A DNA stretch of 32,213 nucleotides, taken from positions 1 to 32,213 of the forward strand of contig NZ_PDKC01000030.1 in NCBI RefSeq assembly GCF_004116495.1, given 5' to 3'. A model generated the notes under the pieces. The model was given only the letters and a program-made list of their open reading frames with translations, was not told the DNA's origin and did no database searches. Source of the stretch: Arcobacter sp. CECT 8985. GTDB taxonomy: Bacteria; Campylobacterota; Campylobacteria; Campylobacterales; Arcobacteraceae. The position numbers and the translations under genes were made by a program. Of this stretch, positions 24,534 through 32,213 are shown in pieces (the first letter of the stretch is position 1; each line of letters starts with the position of its first letter).

Positions 24534-25249
24534 TTTTTAATTTCTAGTTTATATCCTATCTTTGATATATTTGTTATTATATTTTTACCTATTTTTTGTC
24601 TTAGTTTTGTTAAGAGATTTTTTAAAGCAGAATCTGTTACTTCAAATGCATCTTCCCATACAACATTTTTTATTTCATCATAAGTTACAACACGATTACT
24701 ATTTTTAATAAGAAGTTCAAAAAATTTTAATTCATTTGATGTGAGCATTATAATTTTATTATTTTTTTTATCAAATAATTGCTTTTTTAGAACATCATAT
24801 TCTAAATCACTATTTAATGAAATAAAATAATTTCCTTTATTTATAAGTTTTTTTGCACATTTGTCAAATACACAAATTAAATCTTCATAACTAGCAGGCT
24901 TATTTAAGTACTCTATTACTTCATATTTTATTGCATCGAGTAAGTATTCAGTTTCTAAATATGCAGTTAAAATAATTATTGGAATATCTTCATTTTTTAA
25001 TCTAATTGTTTTTATAATATCTATACCATTTATATCTGGAAGGGTGATGTCACTTAATACAATATCAATATGATTGCTTTCAAAATAATCTAAGGCATCT
25101 TTTCCTCTTTCAAAGCTTACACATTTTTTAAAGACCATTTCTAGGACTTTTGTAAGATTTGTATTGATTGTTTTCTCATCTTCTATATATAAAATTACAA
25201 GATTTTTTAATACTTCTTTATAGTTTAAATTATACAATGCTTTATCCAC
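24530..25249 (-). CDS. OmpR-type response regulator without an adjacent same-strand kinase gene
   Basis: The 239-aa protein has a receiver domain (about 15-130) with acidic pair Glu23-Asp24 (LYIEDE), phosphoacceptor Asp67 (IVLSDITLPDINGID), Thr95 and Lys117 (EYLNKPAS). A winged-helix DNA-binding domain follows (about 150-238, with LTSNELKFFELLIKN and the terminal ISKIGYKLEI). The best start is GTG 25249, preceded by a weak AAGA site. No kinase gene shares its transcript; the two nearby Cache kinases are candidates. It is divergent from the tolC-like gene 111 nt away, so the type I secretion operon is an obvious possible target. That regulation is inferred from position only. Confidence 0.9.
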   Translation of the reverse strand: MDKALYNLNYKEVLKNLVILYIEDEKTINTNLTKVLEMVFKKCVSFERGKDALDYFESNHIDIVLSDITLPDINGIDIIKTIRLKNEDIPIIILTAYLETEYLLDAIKYEVIEYLNKPASYEDLICVFDKCAKKLINKGNYFISLNSDLEYDVLKKQLFDKKNNKIIMLTSNELKFFELLIKNSNRVVTYDEIKNVVWEDAFEVTDSALKNLLTKLRQKIGKNIITNISKIGYKLEIKN

Positions 25250-25276
25250 TCTTATGATTTACTAATAATTCATTTT

Positions 25277-25286
25277 ATTATATAAT
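25277..25286. promoter_or_regulatory. Overlapping divergent -10 boxes, regulator and tolC operon
   Basis: The sequence ATTATATAAT contains TATAAT on the plus strand (25281-25286, towards tolC, 74 nt upstream of its ATG) and on the minus strand (25282-25277, towards the regulator, 27 nt upstream of its GTG). Transcription in the two directions could be mutually exclusive. -35 boxes are not obvious. Confidence 0.45.
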
Positions 25287-25360
25287 ATAAAGATTTAAGT
25301 TTGTTTAAATATTAGATGTGAAATAATTCTATTAATTATTTTTTTAAAAAAAGGTATGAC

Positions 25361-27094
25361 ATGAAAAAGTTATTAGTAATCTTCTGTTTATTTTCATTGT
25401 TGATTTCTACTTTGAATGCAATGAGTTTAAAAGAAAGTGTTGAAAAAACATTGGTTTCAAATCCTGATATAATTGCGGAAAGAAAAAATCAAGAAGCATA
25501 TAAATATTATGTTGATGAAAAAGAAAGCAAATATCTTCCAACTTTAGATTTAAGTGCATTTATAGAAAAATCAAGGGTTAAAGATAAATATAAAAGTGAT
25601 AGAGAAGATACTGATACGACGAAACATGGTTATAATGTTGGACTAACTTTAAAGCAATTAATATACGATGGAGGATTAACTCCTAGTGAAATAAGAGAGA
25701 TGACACATCAAGATCTATCAAATAAATATAGAAGTTTAAATGCAATTGAAAATACTGTATTAGAAACTTCAAAAGCATATACTTCTTTAGTTAAGTTTAA
25801 TGAACTAATTGCTTTATCAAAAGCTATGATTAAAACAAACGAAAATAATTTAACAATTGCAAAAGAAAAAGAAGAAATTAGTGGTGAGGTTTTAGAAACA
25901 TATCAAGTATCATCAAAACTATATTTTGCAAAAGATAAGCTTTTTGAAGAAAAAAGTAGCAAACAAGAACAATTAAATGCTTTAAAAAAATATGTGGGAG
26001 AAGATGTAAAAACTCCTGTATGTAGACCTGTAATAAATGAAAAAATAATTCCAAATAAACTTACAACTGTTATAAAAAAAGCAGTATTAAATAATTATGA
26101 AATAAAAGAACAATTAGAAAAAATAAAAATTCAAAGGGAAAAAATAGCACAAAATAAAGCTGCATTTTTACCTACAATTACATTTGAATTAAAAACTAGT
26201 AAAGATAATGATATTGAGTTAGATGGTGATGGTGTAGAAGATGAACATTATGCAAGATTAAATTTTAATTGGAACTTATTTAATGGGGGAGCTAATAAAG
26301 CTACAGCCTCTAAAGAAAAACTTTTTTTACAAGAACAAAAAAAGACATTAGATGAGATTACTAACAAGATAATTAAAGATGCAAAAGATAAATATTTTCA
26401 TTATCTAAATAATAAAAAAAGAGTTGAAGTACTTAAAAAATATGTAGATGCAAATGCAAATATAGTAGAAGTTTACAAAAATGAATTTGAAGCTGGAACA
26501 AGAACATTTGTTGATATTTTGAATGCACAAACAGAGCTATATCAATCAACAGAAAGTTTAATTGAAAGAGAATATGCTTTATATGAAAATTATTATGATT
26601 TACTATATACTCTTTCAAATTTAGGTGATACTATTTTGGTATCACAAAATCAAGATTGTAGTAAAATAAAACCAAGAGTTTATAAAATAAGTCCTGACAA
26701 AAAACAAGAAGAATTTTCTGATGAGTTAAAAGATCTTTTACAAACTGATAATTCAGTAAATTTCAATGAAGAAAAAGTAAGTACTTCAACAAGTAAACTT
26801 CATACATTTAAAAAAAAACAAACAGTAAAAAAAGAAAATAATAATATTATAGGAAAATTAATGAATACTCCTTCAAATGATTATACAATGAATATTTCAA
26901 CTGTTGAAACAAAATATTTAGATAAATATTTAGAAAAAAATAATTTAAAAAAGAAAGTTATTACATTTGGATTTGGAAAAAATAAAAAGAATTCAAAGGT
27001 ATTATTAGGTATATTTAGTAAATATAGTGAAGCAAAAGAGGCTTTAAATAATTTACCAAAAAATATATTATCTTCTAATCCATATATAGTATAG
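25361..27094 (+). CDS. TolC-family outer-membrane channel of a type I secretion system with C-terminal SPOR-like domain
   Basis: The protein forms the outer-membrane exit duct. It is 577 aa, longer than the usual 430-480. A signal peptide (1-20, ending TLNA) precedes two outer-membrane-efflux repeats (about 25-225 and 226-430), with GLTLKQLIYDGG (near 100-111) and LNFNWNLFNGG (near 304-314) as the paired strand regions and FEAGTRTFVDILNAQTELYQ (near 380-399) before the final helix. A Lys/Ser/Thr-rich linker (about 445-500) leads to a C-terminal segment (505-577) that looks like a SPOR domain: YTMNISTV at the start and VLLGIFSKYSEAKEALNNLP at the end. SPOR domains bind denuded peptidoglycan glycan. 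It is first gene of the secretion operon. The SPOR call is by eye. Confidence 0.9.
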   Translation: MKKLLVIFCLFSLLISTLNAMSLKESVEKTLVSNPDIIAERKNQEAYKYYVDEKESKYLPTLDLSAFIEKSRVKDKYKSDREDTDTTKHGYNVGLTLKQLIYDGGLTPSEIREMTHQDLSNKYRSLNAIENTVLETSKAYTSLVKFNELIALSKAMIKTNENNLTIAKEKEEISGEVLETYQVSSKLYFAKDKLFEEKSSKQEQLNALKKYVGEDVKTPVCRPVINEKIIPNKLTTVIKKAVLNNYEIKEQLEKIKIQREKIAQNKAAFLPTITFELKTSKDNDIELDGDGVEDEHYARLNFNWNLFNGGANKATASKEKLFLQEQKKTLDEITNKIIKDAKDKYFHYLNNKKRVEVLKKYVDANANIVEVYKNEFEAGTRTFVDILNAQTELYQSTESLIEREYALYENYYDLLYTLSNLGDTILVSQNQDCSKIKPRVYKISPDKKQEEFSDELKDLLQTDNSVNFNEEKVSTSTSKLHTFKKKQTVKKENNNIIGKLMNTPSNDYTMNISTVETKYLDKYLEKNNLKKKVITFGFGKNKKNSKVLLGIFSKYSEAKEALNNLPKNILSSNPYIV

Positions 27095-27155
27095 ATAATA
27101 TATCAAAGCATCAAAGACTTTATTCTAAGTATAACTAATAAGGCGGTACCTTTTT

Positions 27156-29315
27156 GTGAGTAGTGAAAATTTAGATGAAAAAAAAGAAGATAGTACATTA
27201 AAAAATCTAAAAGATAGAAGACAAGTAGATGATTTATTAGAGTGTCTTGTCTTTTTATCTAAGTATCACAAAAGAGAGACTTCTCACCAATCTTTGACTT
27301 TTGGATTACCAATTCATAAGTCTTCAATGAACACAGATATGTTCTTGCAAGCAGCAAATAGAATTGGATTAACAACAAAAGTTGTAAAAAGAGCAATTCC
27401 CAATATTACAAAACTAGCTTTACCTTCTGTTCTTATTTTAGGAAAAGGTAGAGCTTGTATTTTACTAGATTATGATATTGAAGCAAAGAGTGTTGAAGTT
27501 ATTATACCAGGACTTAGTTCTGGTGTTACAAATCTTACTTTAGAAAAATTAGAATCAGAATATACAGGTGAATTAATAATTGTCAAGCCAGAATTTAATT
27601 TTAATAATAGAGTTGAAAATGAAGTTCTTGTAGAACAACCAAAAGAGTGGTTTTGGGGTACATTAAGAAGAAATAAAGGAATATATAAACAAGTAGTTAT
27701 TGTATCATTATTTGTAAATATGCTTATATTAGCAACACCATTATTTACTATGAATGTTTATGATAGAGTTCTTCCAAATAATGCTATGGAAACTTTATGG
27801 GCACTTTTTTTTGGTATTTCTTTAGCAATGATATTTGATTTTATTCTAAAACTTCTGCGTTCATATTTTTTAGGGCTTGCAAGTAAAAGAGCAGATACTT
27901 TAATCTCAAACAATATATTTAATCAATTATTAAACATTAAAATAGATGCAAAACCTTCTTCAACGGGACAATTTGTAAGTAGATTACAATCTTTTGAAAG
28001 TGTTAGAGAGTTTTTTACAAGTGCTAGTATTGCTGCAGCTGTTGATTTTCCTTTTATTATTATTTTTATTACTGTTATTTTTTATATTGGTGGACCTTTA
28101 GGCTATATTACAATTCTTACAGTTTTATTATCTGTTGGAATTTCGTGGTATATTCAAAGACCATTAAAAGAGATAATTGAAAACTCTGTAAAAGAAGAGC
28201 AGATAAAACATACTACTTTAATAGAAACAGTAACTGGTCTTGAAATTATTAAAAGTATTAGAGCTCAAAATAGAATGAGAACGCATTGGGATCAAGCTGT
28301 AAATAAAACAACACATTATTCAGATAAAGGACAGTTTTTATCTCAAACTATTACATTTTTAACTGCATTTATTTCACAATTTTCTAATATTTTAATAGTT
28401 GCATCGGGTGTTTATTTAGCAGGGAAAGGTGAAATGACTATGGGTGCTATTATTGCTTCTATGATGTTAAATGGAAGAGTAATTGCACCAGTTTCGCAAC
28501 TTGTTGGGATGATTATAAAATATGATAAAACAATGTTATCTTTAAATAATCTTGATGAGGTTATGAATATGCCAGTTGAAAAAGAAAATAAATCATATAT
28601 AAGTAGACCAAATTTAGCAGGAACGATTGAGTTTAAAGATGTTCAATTTTCGTATAAAAATCAAAACCACCAAACTTTAAAAGATATAAACTTAACAATA
28701 AAACAAGGTGAAAGAGTTGCTATTTTGGGGAAAATTGGTTCAGGTAAATCTACACTTTTAAAGCTATTGTTGAATCTTTATGAACCAACAAAAGGATCAG
28801 TATTAGTTGATGGAGTTGATATTAGACAAATTGATCCTGTTGATTTGAGACAATCCATTGGTTCAGTTCCTCAAGAACCATTTTTATTTATGGGAACAAT
28901 AAAAGATAATATTACAATTGGTGAGCAATATGTTTCAGATGAAGAGTTATTAAGAGCTTCAAAAGTAGCAGGACTTGATGATTTTTTAGGAAAGCATGAA
29001 GCTGGATATGATTTAGTTGTTGGTGAAAGAGGTGAAGGTTTAAGTGGAGGAGAGAGACAATCAGTTACTCTTGCAAGAGCACTTATCTCAAATCCAAATA
29101 TTTTAATGTTAGATGAGCCAACAAATTCAATGGATAGACAAACTGAAAAAATGTTTATAGATAGAGTAGAAAAAATTGTAGAGGATAAAACTTTAATTGT
29201 TGTAACTCATAAAACATCGCTTTTAAGATTAGTTAATAGAGTTATTATTGTAGAAAATGGACAAATTATACTAGATGGTCCTAAAGAAGAAGTATTTAAT
29301 AAAATGAGTAAGTAA
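27156..29315 (+). CDS. Type I secretion ABC transporter, LapB-like, with degenerate C39 domain
   Basis: The inner-membrane exporter is 719 aa. N-terminal residues 22-150 form a C39-like domain: the helix DDLLECLVFLSKYH has no Cys at the protease nucleophile position (it aligns with Asp26; Cys30 is the structural site), and Arg replaces the catalytic His (GRACILLDYD). It should therefore bind but not cleave substrate. Transmembrane segments lie at about 178-460. The ATPase has Walker A GKIGSGKST (525-533), signature LSGGE (629-633) and Walker B ILMLDEP (649-655). The architecture is that of LapB/RTX-adhesin exporters. The start is GTG 27156, with AAGGCGG about 10 nt upstream. The next gene begins 1 nt after the stop. 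Confidence 0.94.
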   Translation: MSSENLDEKKEDSTLKNLKDRRQVDDLLECLVFLSKYHKRETSHQSLTFGLPIHKSSMNTDMFLQAANRIGLTTKVVKRAIPNITKLALPSVLILGKGRACILLDYDIEAKSVEVIIPGLSSGVTNLTLEKLESEYTGELIIVKPEFNFNNRVENEVLVEQPKEWFWGTLRRNKGIYKQVVIVSLFVNMLILATPLFTMNVYDRVLPNNAMETLWALFFGISLAMIFDFILKLLRSYFLGLASKRADTLISNNIFNQLLNIKIDAKPSSTGQFVSRLQSFESVREFFTSASIAAAVDFPFIIIFITVIFYIGGPLGYITILTVLLSVGISWYIQRPLKEIIENSVKEEQIKHTTLIETVTGLEIIKSIRAQNRMRTHWDQAVNKTTHYSDKGQFLSQTITFLTAFISQFSNILIVASGVYLAGKGEMTMGAIIASMMLNGRVIAPVSQLVGMIIKYDKTMLSLNNLDEVMNMPVEKENKSYISRPNLAGTIEFKDVQFSYKNQNHQTLKDINLTIKQGERVAILGKIGSGKSTLLKLLLNLYEPTKGSVLVDGVDIRQIDPVDLRQSIGSVPQEPFLFMGTIKDNITIGEQYVSDEELLRASKVAGLDDFLGKHEAGYDLVVGERGEGLSGGERQSVTLARALISNPNILMLDEPTNSMDRQTEKMFIDRVEKIVEDKTLIVVTHKTSLLRLVNRVIIVENGQIILDGPKEEVFNKMSK

Positions 29316-29316
29316 A

Positions 29317-30768
29317 ATGAAAGAGCAAGAAAATAAATTTAAAAATCATAATAATACTTCTAATAAAAAGAGTAAAAAAAGAAGAACTCTTAAAACATGG
29401 ATAAAAGATATATATGGCTTAAATGGAAATGAAAAAGAGGATTTAGATTTTGTATATACAAGTTATAGTTATGCAAATGAAGAGCCAACATATGTATCAA
29501 AAGTAGTATTTACTGTTGTTATTAGTGTTTTGACTCTTTTTGTACTTTGGGCAGCATTTGCAAAAATTGATGAACAAGCAAAAGGTCAAGGTAAAGTTAT
29601 TCCTTATGACAAAATTCAAAAAGTGCAATCTTTTGATGGAGGAATAATCTCTAAAATTCTAATAAAAGAGGGGCAACAAGTAAAAAAAGGTGATCCTTTA
29701 TTGAAAATTGACACTACAAGATTTAGAGCATTATTTGATGAAAATAAAGAAGCATATTTAAGTTTACTAGCAGTTAAAGAAAGATTAGAAGCTGAAGCAA
29801 ATATAGATATAAATAAACCTCTTCCAAAATTAAAATTTCCAAAAGAAGTTATAAAAGATGGTAAAGATTATGCTGAATCTGAAAGAAGTCTTTTAAAAAG
29901 TCAATATAATGAGTTGAAATCTTCTATTGATGTATTAAAAAATCAATATAGACAAAAACAACAAGAGCTTAAAGAAGTAAGATATACAATTAAAAACTTA
30001 AGAAAAAGTTTTAGAATTATTAAAGAACAAAGACGAACAATCCAGATGTTAGCTCAAAAAGGTGCTAAGTCAAAATATGATGTTTTAAATATTGAAAAAG
30101 AGTATAACAAAACTAGTGGTGATTTGGATTCTGCATTACTTTCTGTACATAAATCAAAACTTGCAATAAATGAAGCAAAGTTTAAAATTGAAGAGAAAAT
30201 AAATACTTTTAAAAGAGAAGCTTCTGATACTTTACAAAAAACAGTTGGGGAATTAAATAAAGTAGAAGCAAAACTAATATCTGATAAAGATAAAGTTGCA
30301 AAAACAATCATAAAATCACCTGTTGATGGTATTGTAAAACAGATATATTTAAATACAATTGGTGGTGTAGTTCAATCTGGTATGGATTTAGTTGAGATTG
30401 TACCAAATAGTAATAGTTTACTAGTAGAAGCAAAAATTGATCCAAAAGATATTGCCTTTATAAATCCAAGTCATAAAGCAATTGTTAAAATTACTGCATA
30501 TGATTTTTCTATATATGGTGGATTAGAAGGAAAAATTGTAGATATTTCTGCAGATAGTATTGTAGATAAAGAGTCAAAAGACCAAAAAAGTTATTATAGG
30601 GTTTTAGTAAAAACAGATAAAAACTATTTAGAGAAAGATGGTAAAAGACTTCCAATTATCCCAGGAATGGTTGCAACTGTAGATATTATTACAGGTAAAA
30701 AAACAATATTAGATTTCATTTTAAAACCAATTTTAAAAGTGAAACAAAATGCATTTACTGAAAGGTAA
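29317..30768 (+). CDS. Type I secretion membrane-fusion protein, HlyD/LapC-like
   Basis: The periplasmic adaptor links the ABC exporter to the TolC-like channel. It is 483 aa with a Lys-rich cytoplasmic N-terminus (1-60), TM at about 61-82 (SKVVFTVVISVLTLFVLWAA) and a biotinyl-lipoyl half-motif (VQSFDGGIISKILIKEGQQV near 104-123). A long coiled-coil hairpin spans about 150-325 and the second lipoyl half lies near 329-360 (IIKSPVDGIVKQIYLNTIGG). A C-terminal beta domain ends in LPIIPGMVATVDIITGKKT. The order TolC-ABC-HlyD and the 1-nt spacing to the ABC gene support a dedicated export complex. No substrate gene with RTX repeats is seen in the window. Confidence 0.95.
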   Translation: MKEQENKFKNHNNTSNKKSKKRRTLKTWIKDIYGLNGNEKEDLDFVYTSYSYANEEPTYVSKVVFTVVISVLTLFVLWAAFAKIDEQAKGQGKVIPYDKIQKVQSFDGGIISKILIKEGQQVKKGDPLLKIDTTRFRALFDENKEAYLSLLAVKERLEAEANIDINKPLPKLKFPKEVIKDGKDYAESERSLLKSQYNELKSSIDVLKNQYRQKQQELKEVRYTIKNLRKSFRIIKEQRRTIQMLAQKGAKSKYDVLNIEKEYNKTSGDLDSALLSVHKSKLAINEAKFKIEEKINTFKREASDTLQKTVGELNKVEAKLISDKDKVAKTIIKSPVDGIVKQIYLNTIGGVVQSGMDLVEIVPNSNSLLVEAKIDPKDIAFINPSHKAIVKITAYDFSIYGGLEGKIVDISADSIVDKESKDQKSYYRVLVKTDKNYLEKDGKRLPIIPGMVATVDIITGKKTILDFILKPILKVKQNAFTER

Positions 30769-30773
30769 AATTT

Positions 30774-32021
30774 ATGATTAGATATCTTTTTATTTTTTTT
30801 CTTTTGATTTTTATAAGTGGATGTGTAGCTCCTAATTTTGAAAATAAAAAAGTTATAGTTAATAATAACTTGTCAATGGCTTTAAGAACAAATAATTTTG
30901 ATAAAGTAAAACAATTAATTTCAAAAAATAATATAAATCAAAAAGATAATTATGGATACACTCCATTACATATAGCTGCAAGATATAATTATATTGAACT
31001 TGCTAAATATCTTTTAAATAATAATTTAACAAAAATTGATGAAAAAGATGATTTTAAAGATACGGCACTTTTAGATGCAATAAAAAGCAAATATATAGAT
31101 ATGACAAAGATTTTGATTTGTAAAGGTGCAAATATAAATATAAAAGATAAATTTAATTTATCAACTAAAGATTATATAAAAAAAATTGATAATGAATTTT
31201 TACTTGAATTAATTAATTCAGATAATAAAGAGTTATTATGTAAAGAAAATGAAGCATTACATACTAAAATTAATGCATTAACTTCTAAAGATGATGAAAA
31301 AATAAATCAAGATAAAAAAGATTTAACTATCCGAAAAAAAGATTTAATTAGTGTTGATAATTATACATCAATAAATAATAAAAAACCAAAAATTTGTGGA
31401 GACCTGATTGATTTAAATGTAAAAAAAATAATTTTGTCTTTAAAAGATAAAACATACAATGCAAAAATTAAAGGTAACACTTGGTGTGCTAAAATTGATG
31501 ATAAATTAGACAATGGTTCATATTCATTAAGTGTAATGGCTTCATATGATGATTACCAAGATATAAAACAAGAGGACATTTCTATTTATGTTTTGGATGA
31601 TTTATATAAAGATTTATATAATCAAATAAAAGTTGAATTGCCAGTGTGGAATGCAACTTTTGATGAAAATAATCTTGAAATAACATTTAAAAATAAAAAA
31701 AGTTTTTTTTATGAAGATAAAATAAAAACAGACTTTAAAATTATTTTAGATCAATTTATTCCAAAATATATTTCAGTAATAAAAAAATATGAAGATCAAA
31801 TTGTAAATGTTATTATTGTTTCAAATGAAAAAGTTTCTAAAGATGAAGGGAATATCGCTAGTGCAGAAAAAGTTTATCAATATTTAAAAAATATAAAAAG
31901 TAGCATAATAAGCAGTAATGTTATGTGGATTGAAAAAAATATTTTTCCTGAAGAATTAAAAAGTTCAGAAGTACAAAATATGAATAAAATAATATTTAAA
32001 ATAGAAGTAACTAAAAAATAA
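30774..32021 (+). CDS. Ankyrin-repeat lipoprotein with Ig-like and OmpA-like C-terminal region
   Basis: The 415-aa protein has a lipoprotein signal (RYLFIFFLLIFISGC, lipidated Cys17). Two to three ankyrin repeats follow (about 34-140, best copy NYGYTPLHIAARYNYIELA, then a DTALLDAIKSKYIDMTKILI copy), then a charged linker and a beta-rich Ig-like segment (about 205-275, GDLIDLNVKKIILSLKDKTY). The C-terminal part (about 290-410) looks like a diverged OmpA peptidoglycan-binding fold: LEITFKNKKSFF, a central helix, and a last section ending in EKVYQYLKNI. The usual GHTD-type motif is not clear, so this call is weaker. GAAAGG lies within the end of the previous gene, giving tight coupling to the secretion operon. 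A wall-anchoring role in the export system is inference. Confidence 0.8.
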   Translation: MIRYLFIFFLLIFISGCVAPNFENKKVIVNNNLSMALRTNNFDKVKQLISKNNINQKDNYGYTPLHIAARYNYIELAKYLLNNNLTKIDEKDDFKDTALLDAIKSKYIDMTKILICKGANINIKDKFNLSTKDYIKKIDNEFLLELINSDNKELLCKENEALHTKINALTSKDDEKINQDKKDLTIRKKDLISVDNYTSINNKKPKICGDLIDLNVKKIILSLKDKTYNAKIKGNTWCAKIDDKLDNGSYSLSVMASYDDYQDIKQEDISIYVLDDLYKDLYNQIKVELPVWNATFDENNLEITFKNKKSFFYEDKIKTDFKIILDQFIPKYISVIKKYEDQIVNVIIVSNEKVSKDEGNIASAEKVYQYLKNIKSSIISSNVMWIEKNIFPEELKSSEVQNMNKIIFKIEVTKK

Positions 32022-32031
32022 GGGGATAATT

Positions 32032-32213
32032 ATGAACATTAGAAGTTTATTAGGTGGGTTATTTATTGGTATTTTACTTATAGGATGTACTTCAAATAAA
32101 GATTTACAAATAGTAAATCAAAATGATAAATATGGACTTCATAATGTAAAAACTAATAAAGATCAGATTCCTGTTATTTATGATGATTTAGTTTTAATTA
32201 AAAATTATAATTC
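32032..32213 (+). CDS. WG-repeat lipoprotein, 5' part only
   Basis: The first 60 codons are present and the gene runs off the window. The lipobox is LLIGC (MNIRSLLGGLFIGILLIGC, lipidated Cys19). From about residue 31 the sequence NDKYGLHNVKTNKDQIPVIY followed by DDL matches a WG (KWG-type) repeat, normally found as many tandem copies. AGGGGA lies 5 nt before the ATG, and the gene starts 10 nt after the ankyrin lipoprotein, so it continues the secretion operon. The number of repeats and any downstream substrate gene cannot be seen. Confidence 0.75.
   Translation, partial: MNIRSLLGGLFIGILLIGCTSNKDLQIVNQNDKYGLHNVKTNKDQIPVIYDDLVLIKNYN

Noticed and set aside
27156-28000. A peptidase-containing (C39) bacteriocin exporter
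   Set aside because: The nucleophile Cys position and the catalytic His are replaced in the N-terminal domain, so it is the C39-like, non-cleaving type found in adhesin/RTX exporters.

Overview
The window is AT-rich, tightly packed bacterial DNA, with overlapping stop and start codons and very short intergenic gaps. The gene content points to an Arcobacter-like member of the Campylobacterota. Clues are the htrA-cprR-cprS order known from Campylobacter jejuni, histidine kinases of the HQWRQPL type, TATAAT -10 boxes with poor -35 boxes, and strong use of A/T-ending codons. The species assignment is an inference; no rRNA is present.

Layout. (1) 1-3107, plus strand: the end of an unrecognised gene, then cobQ, cbiB/cobD and a small Cys-rich protein, all abutting or overlapping (late cobalamin synthesis). 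(2) 3094-6427, minus strand: periplasmic protease HtrA, a CprR-like regulator and a CprS-like kinase. The htrA promoter region holds three repeat motifs. (3) 6549-10340: a compact phage-derived module. It has an S24/CI-type repressor facing a Mor-like activator across a shared operator region, then a 50-aa ORF, a solitary CRISPR-repeat-like sequence, a tail-collar fibre protein and a lysis cassette (coiled-coil membrane protein, holin-like protein, GH19 endolysin). Capsid, terminase, tail and transposase genes are absent. (4) 10360-12048, minus: ilvD. (5) 12264-12449: tRNA-Leu(UAA) and tRNA-Ser(UGA) behind a near-perfect sigma70 promoter. (6) 12560-19057, minus: a three-gene operon for a two-partner-secretion adhesin, a FecR/FN3 protein and a CHASE2-GGDEF diguanylate cyclase. 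(7) 19278-19353: tRNA-Cys(GCA). (8) 19360-25249: two divergent sensor kinases, an AI-2E-family permease and an OmpR-type regulator with no kinase directly beside it. (9) 25361-32213, plus: a type I secretion operon with a TolC that appears to end in a SPOR domain, a LapB-like ABC transporter with a degenerate C39 domain, a LapC/HlyD-like adaptor, an ankyrin/OmpA-like lipoprotein and the start of a WG-repeat lipoprotein.

How they fit together. Much of the window concerns the cell envelope and surface: protein quality control (HtrA with CprRS), two surface-protein export routes (TPS and T1SS), c-di-GMP output and several sensor kinases. The least explained parts are the capsid-less phage module with its solitary CRISPR-like repeat, the adhesin-FecR-cyclase operon, and the T1SS operon with peptidoglycan-binding accessories. 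Four start codons were moved downstream of the longest reading frame on ribosome-binding-site evidence (Cys-rich protein, ilvD, the 19360-21471 kinase and the permease). The repressor start was shifted by one codon, and cprR probably starts upstream at a non-standard ATA codon.
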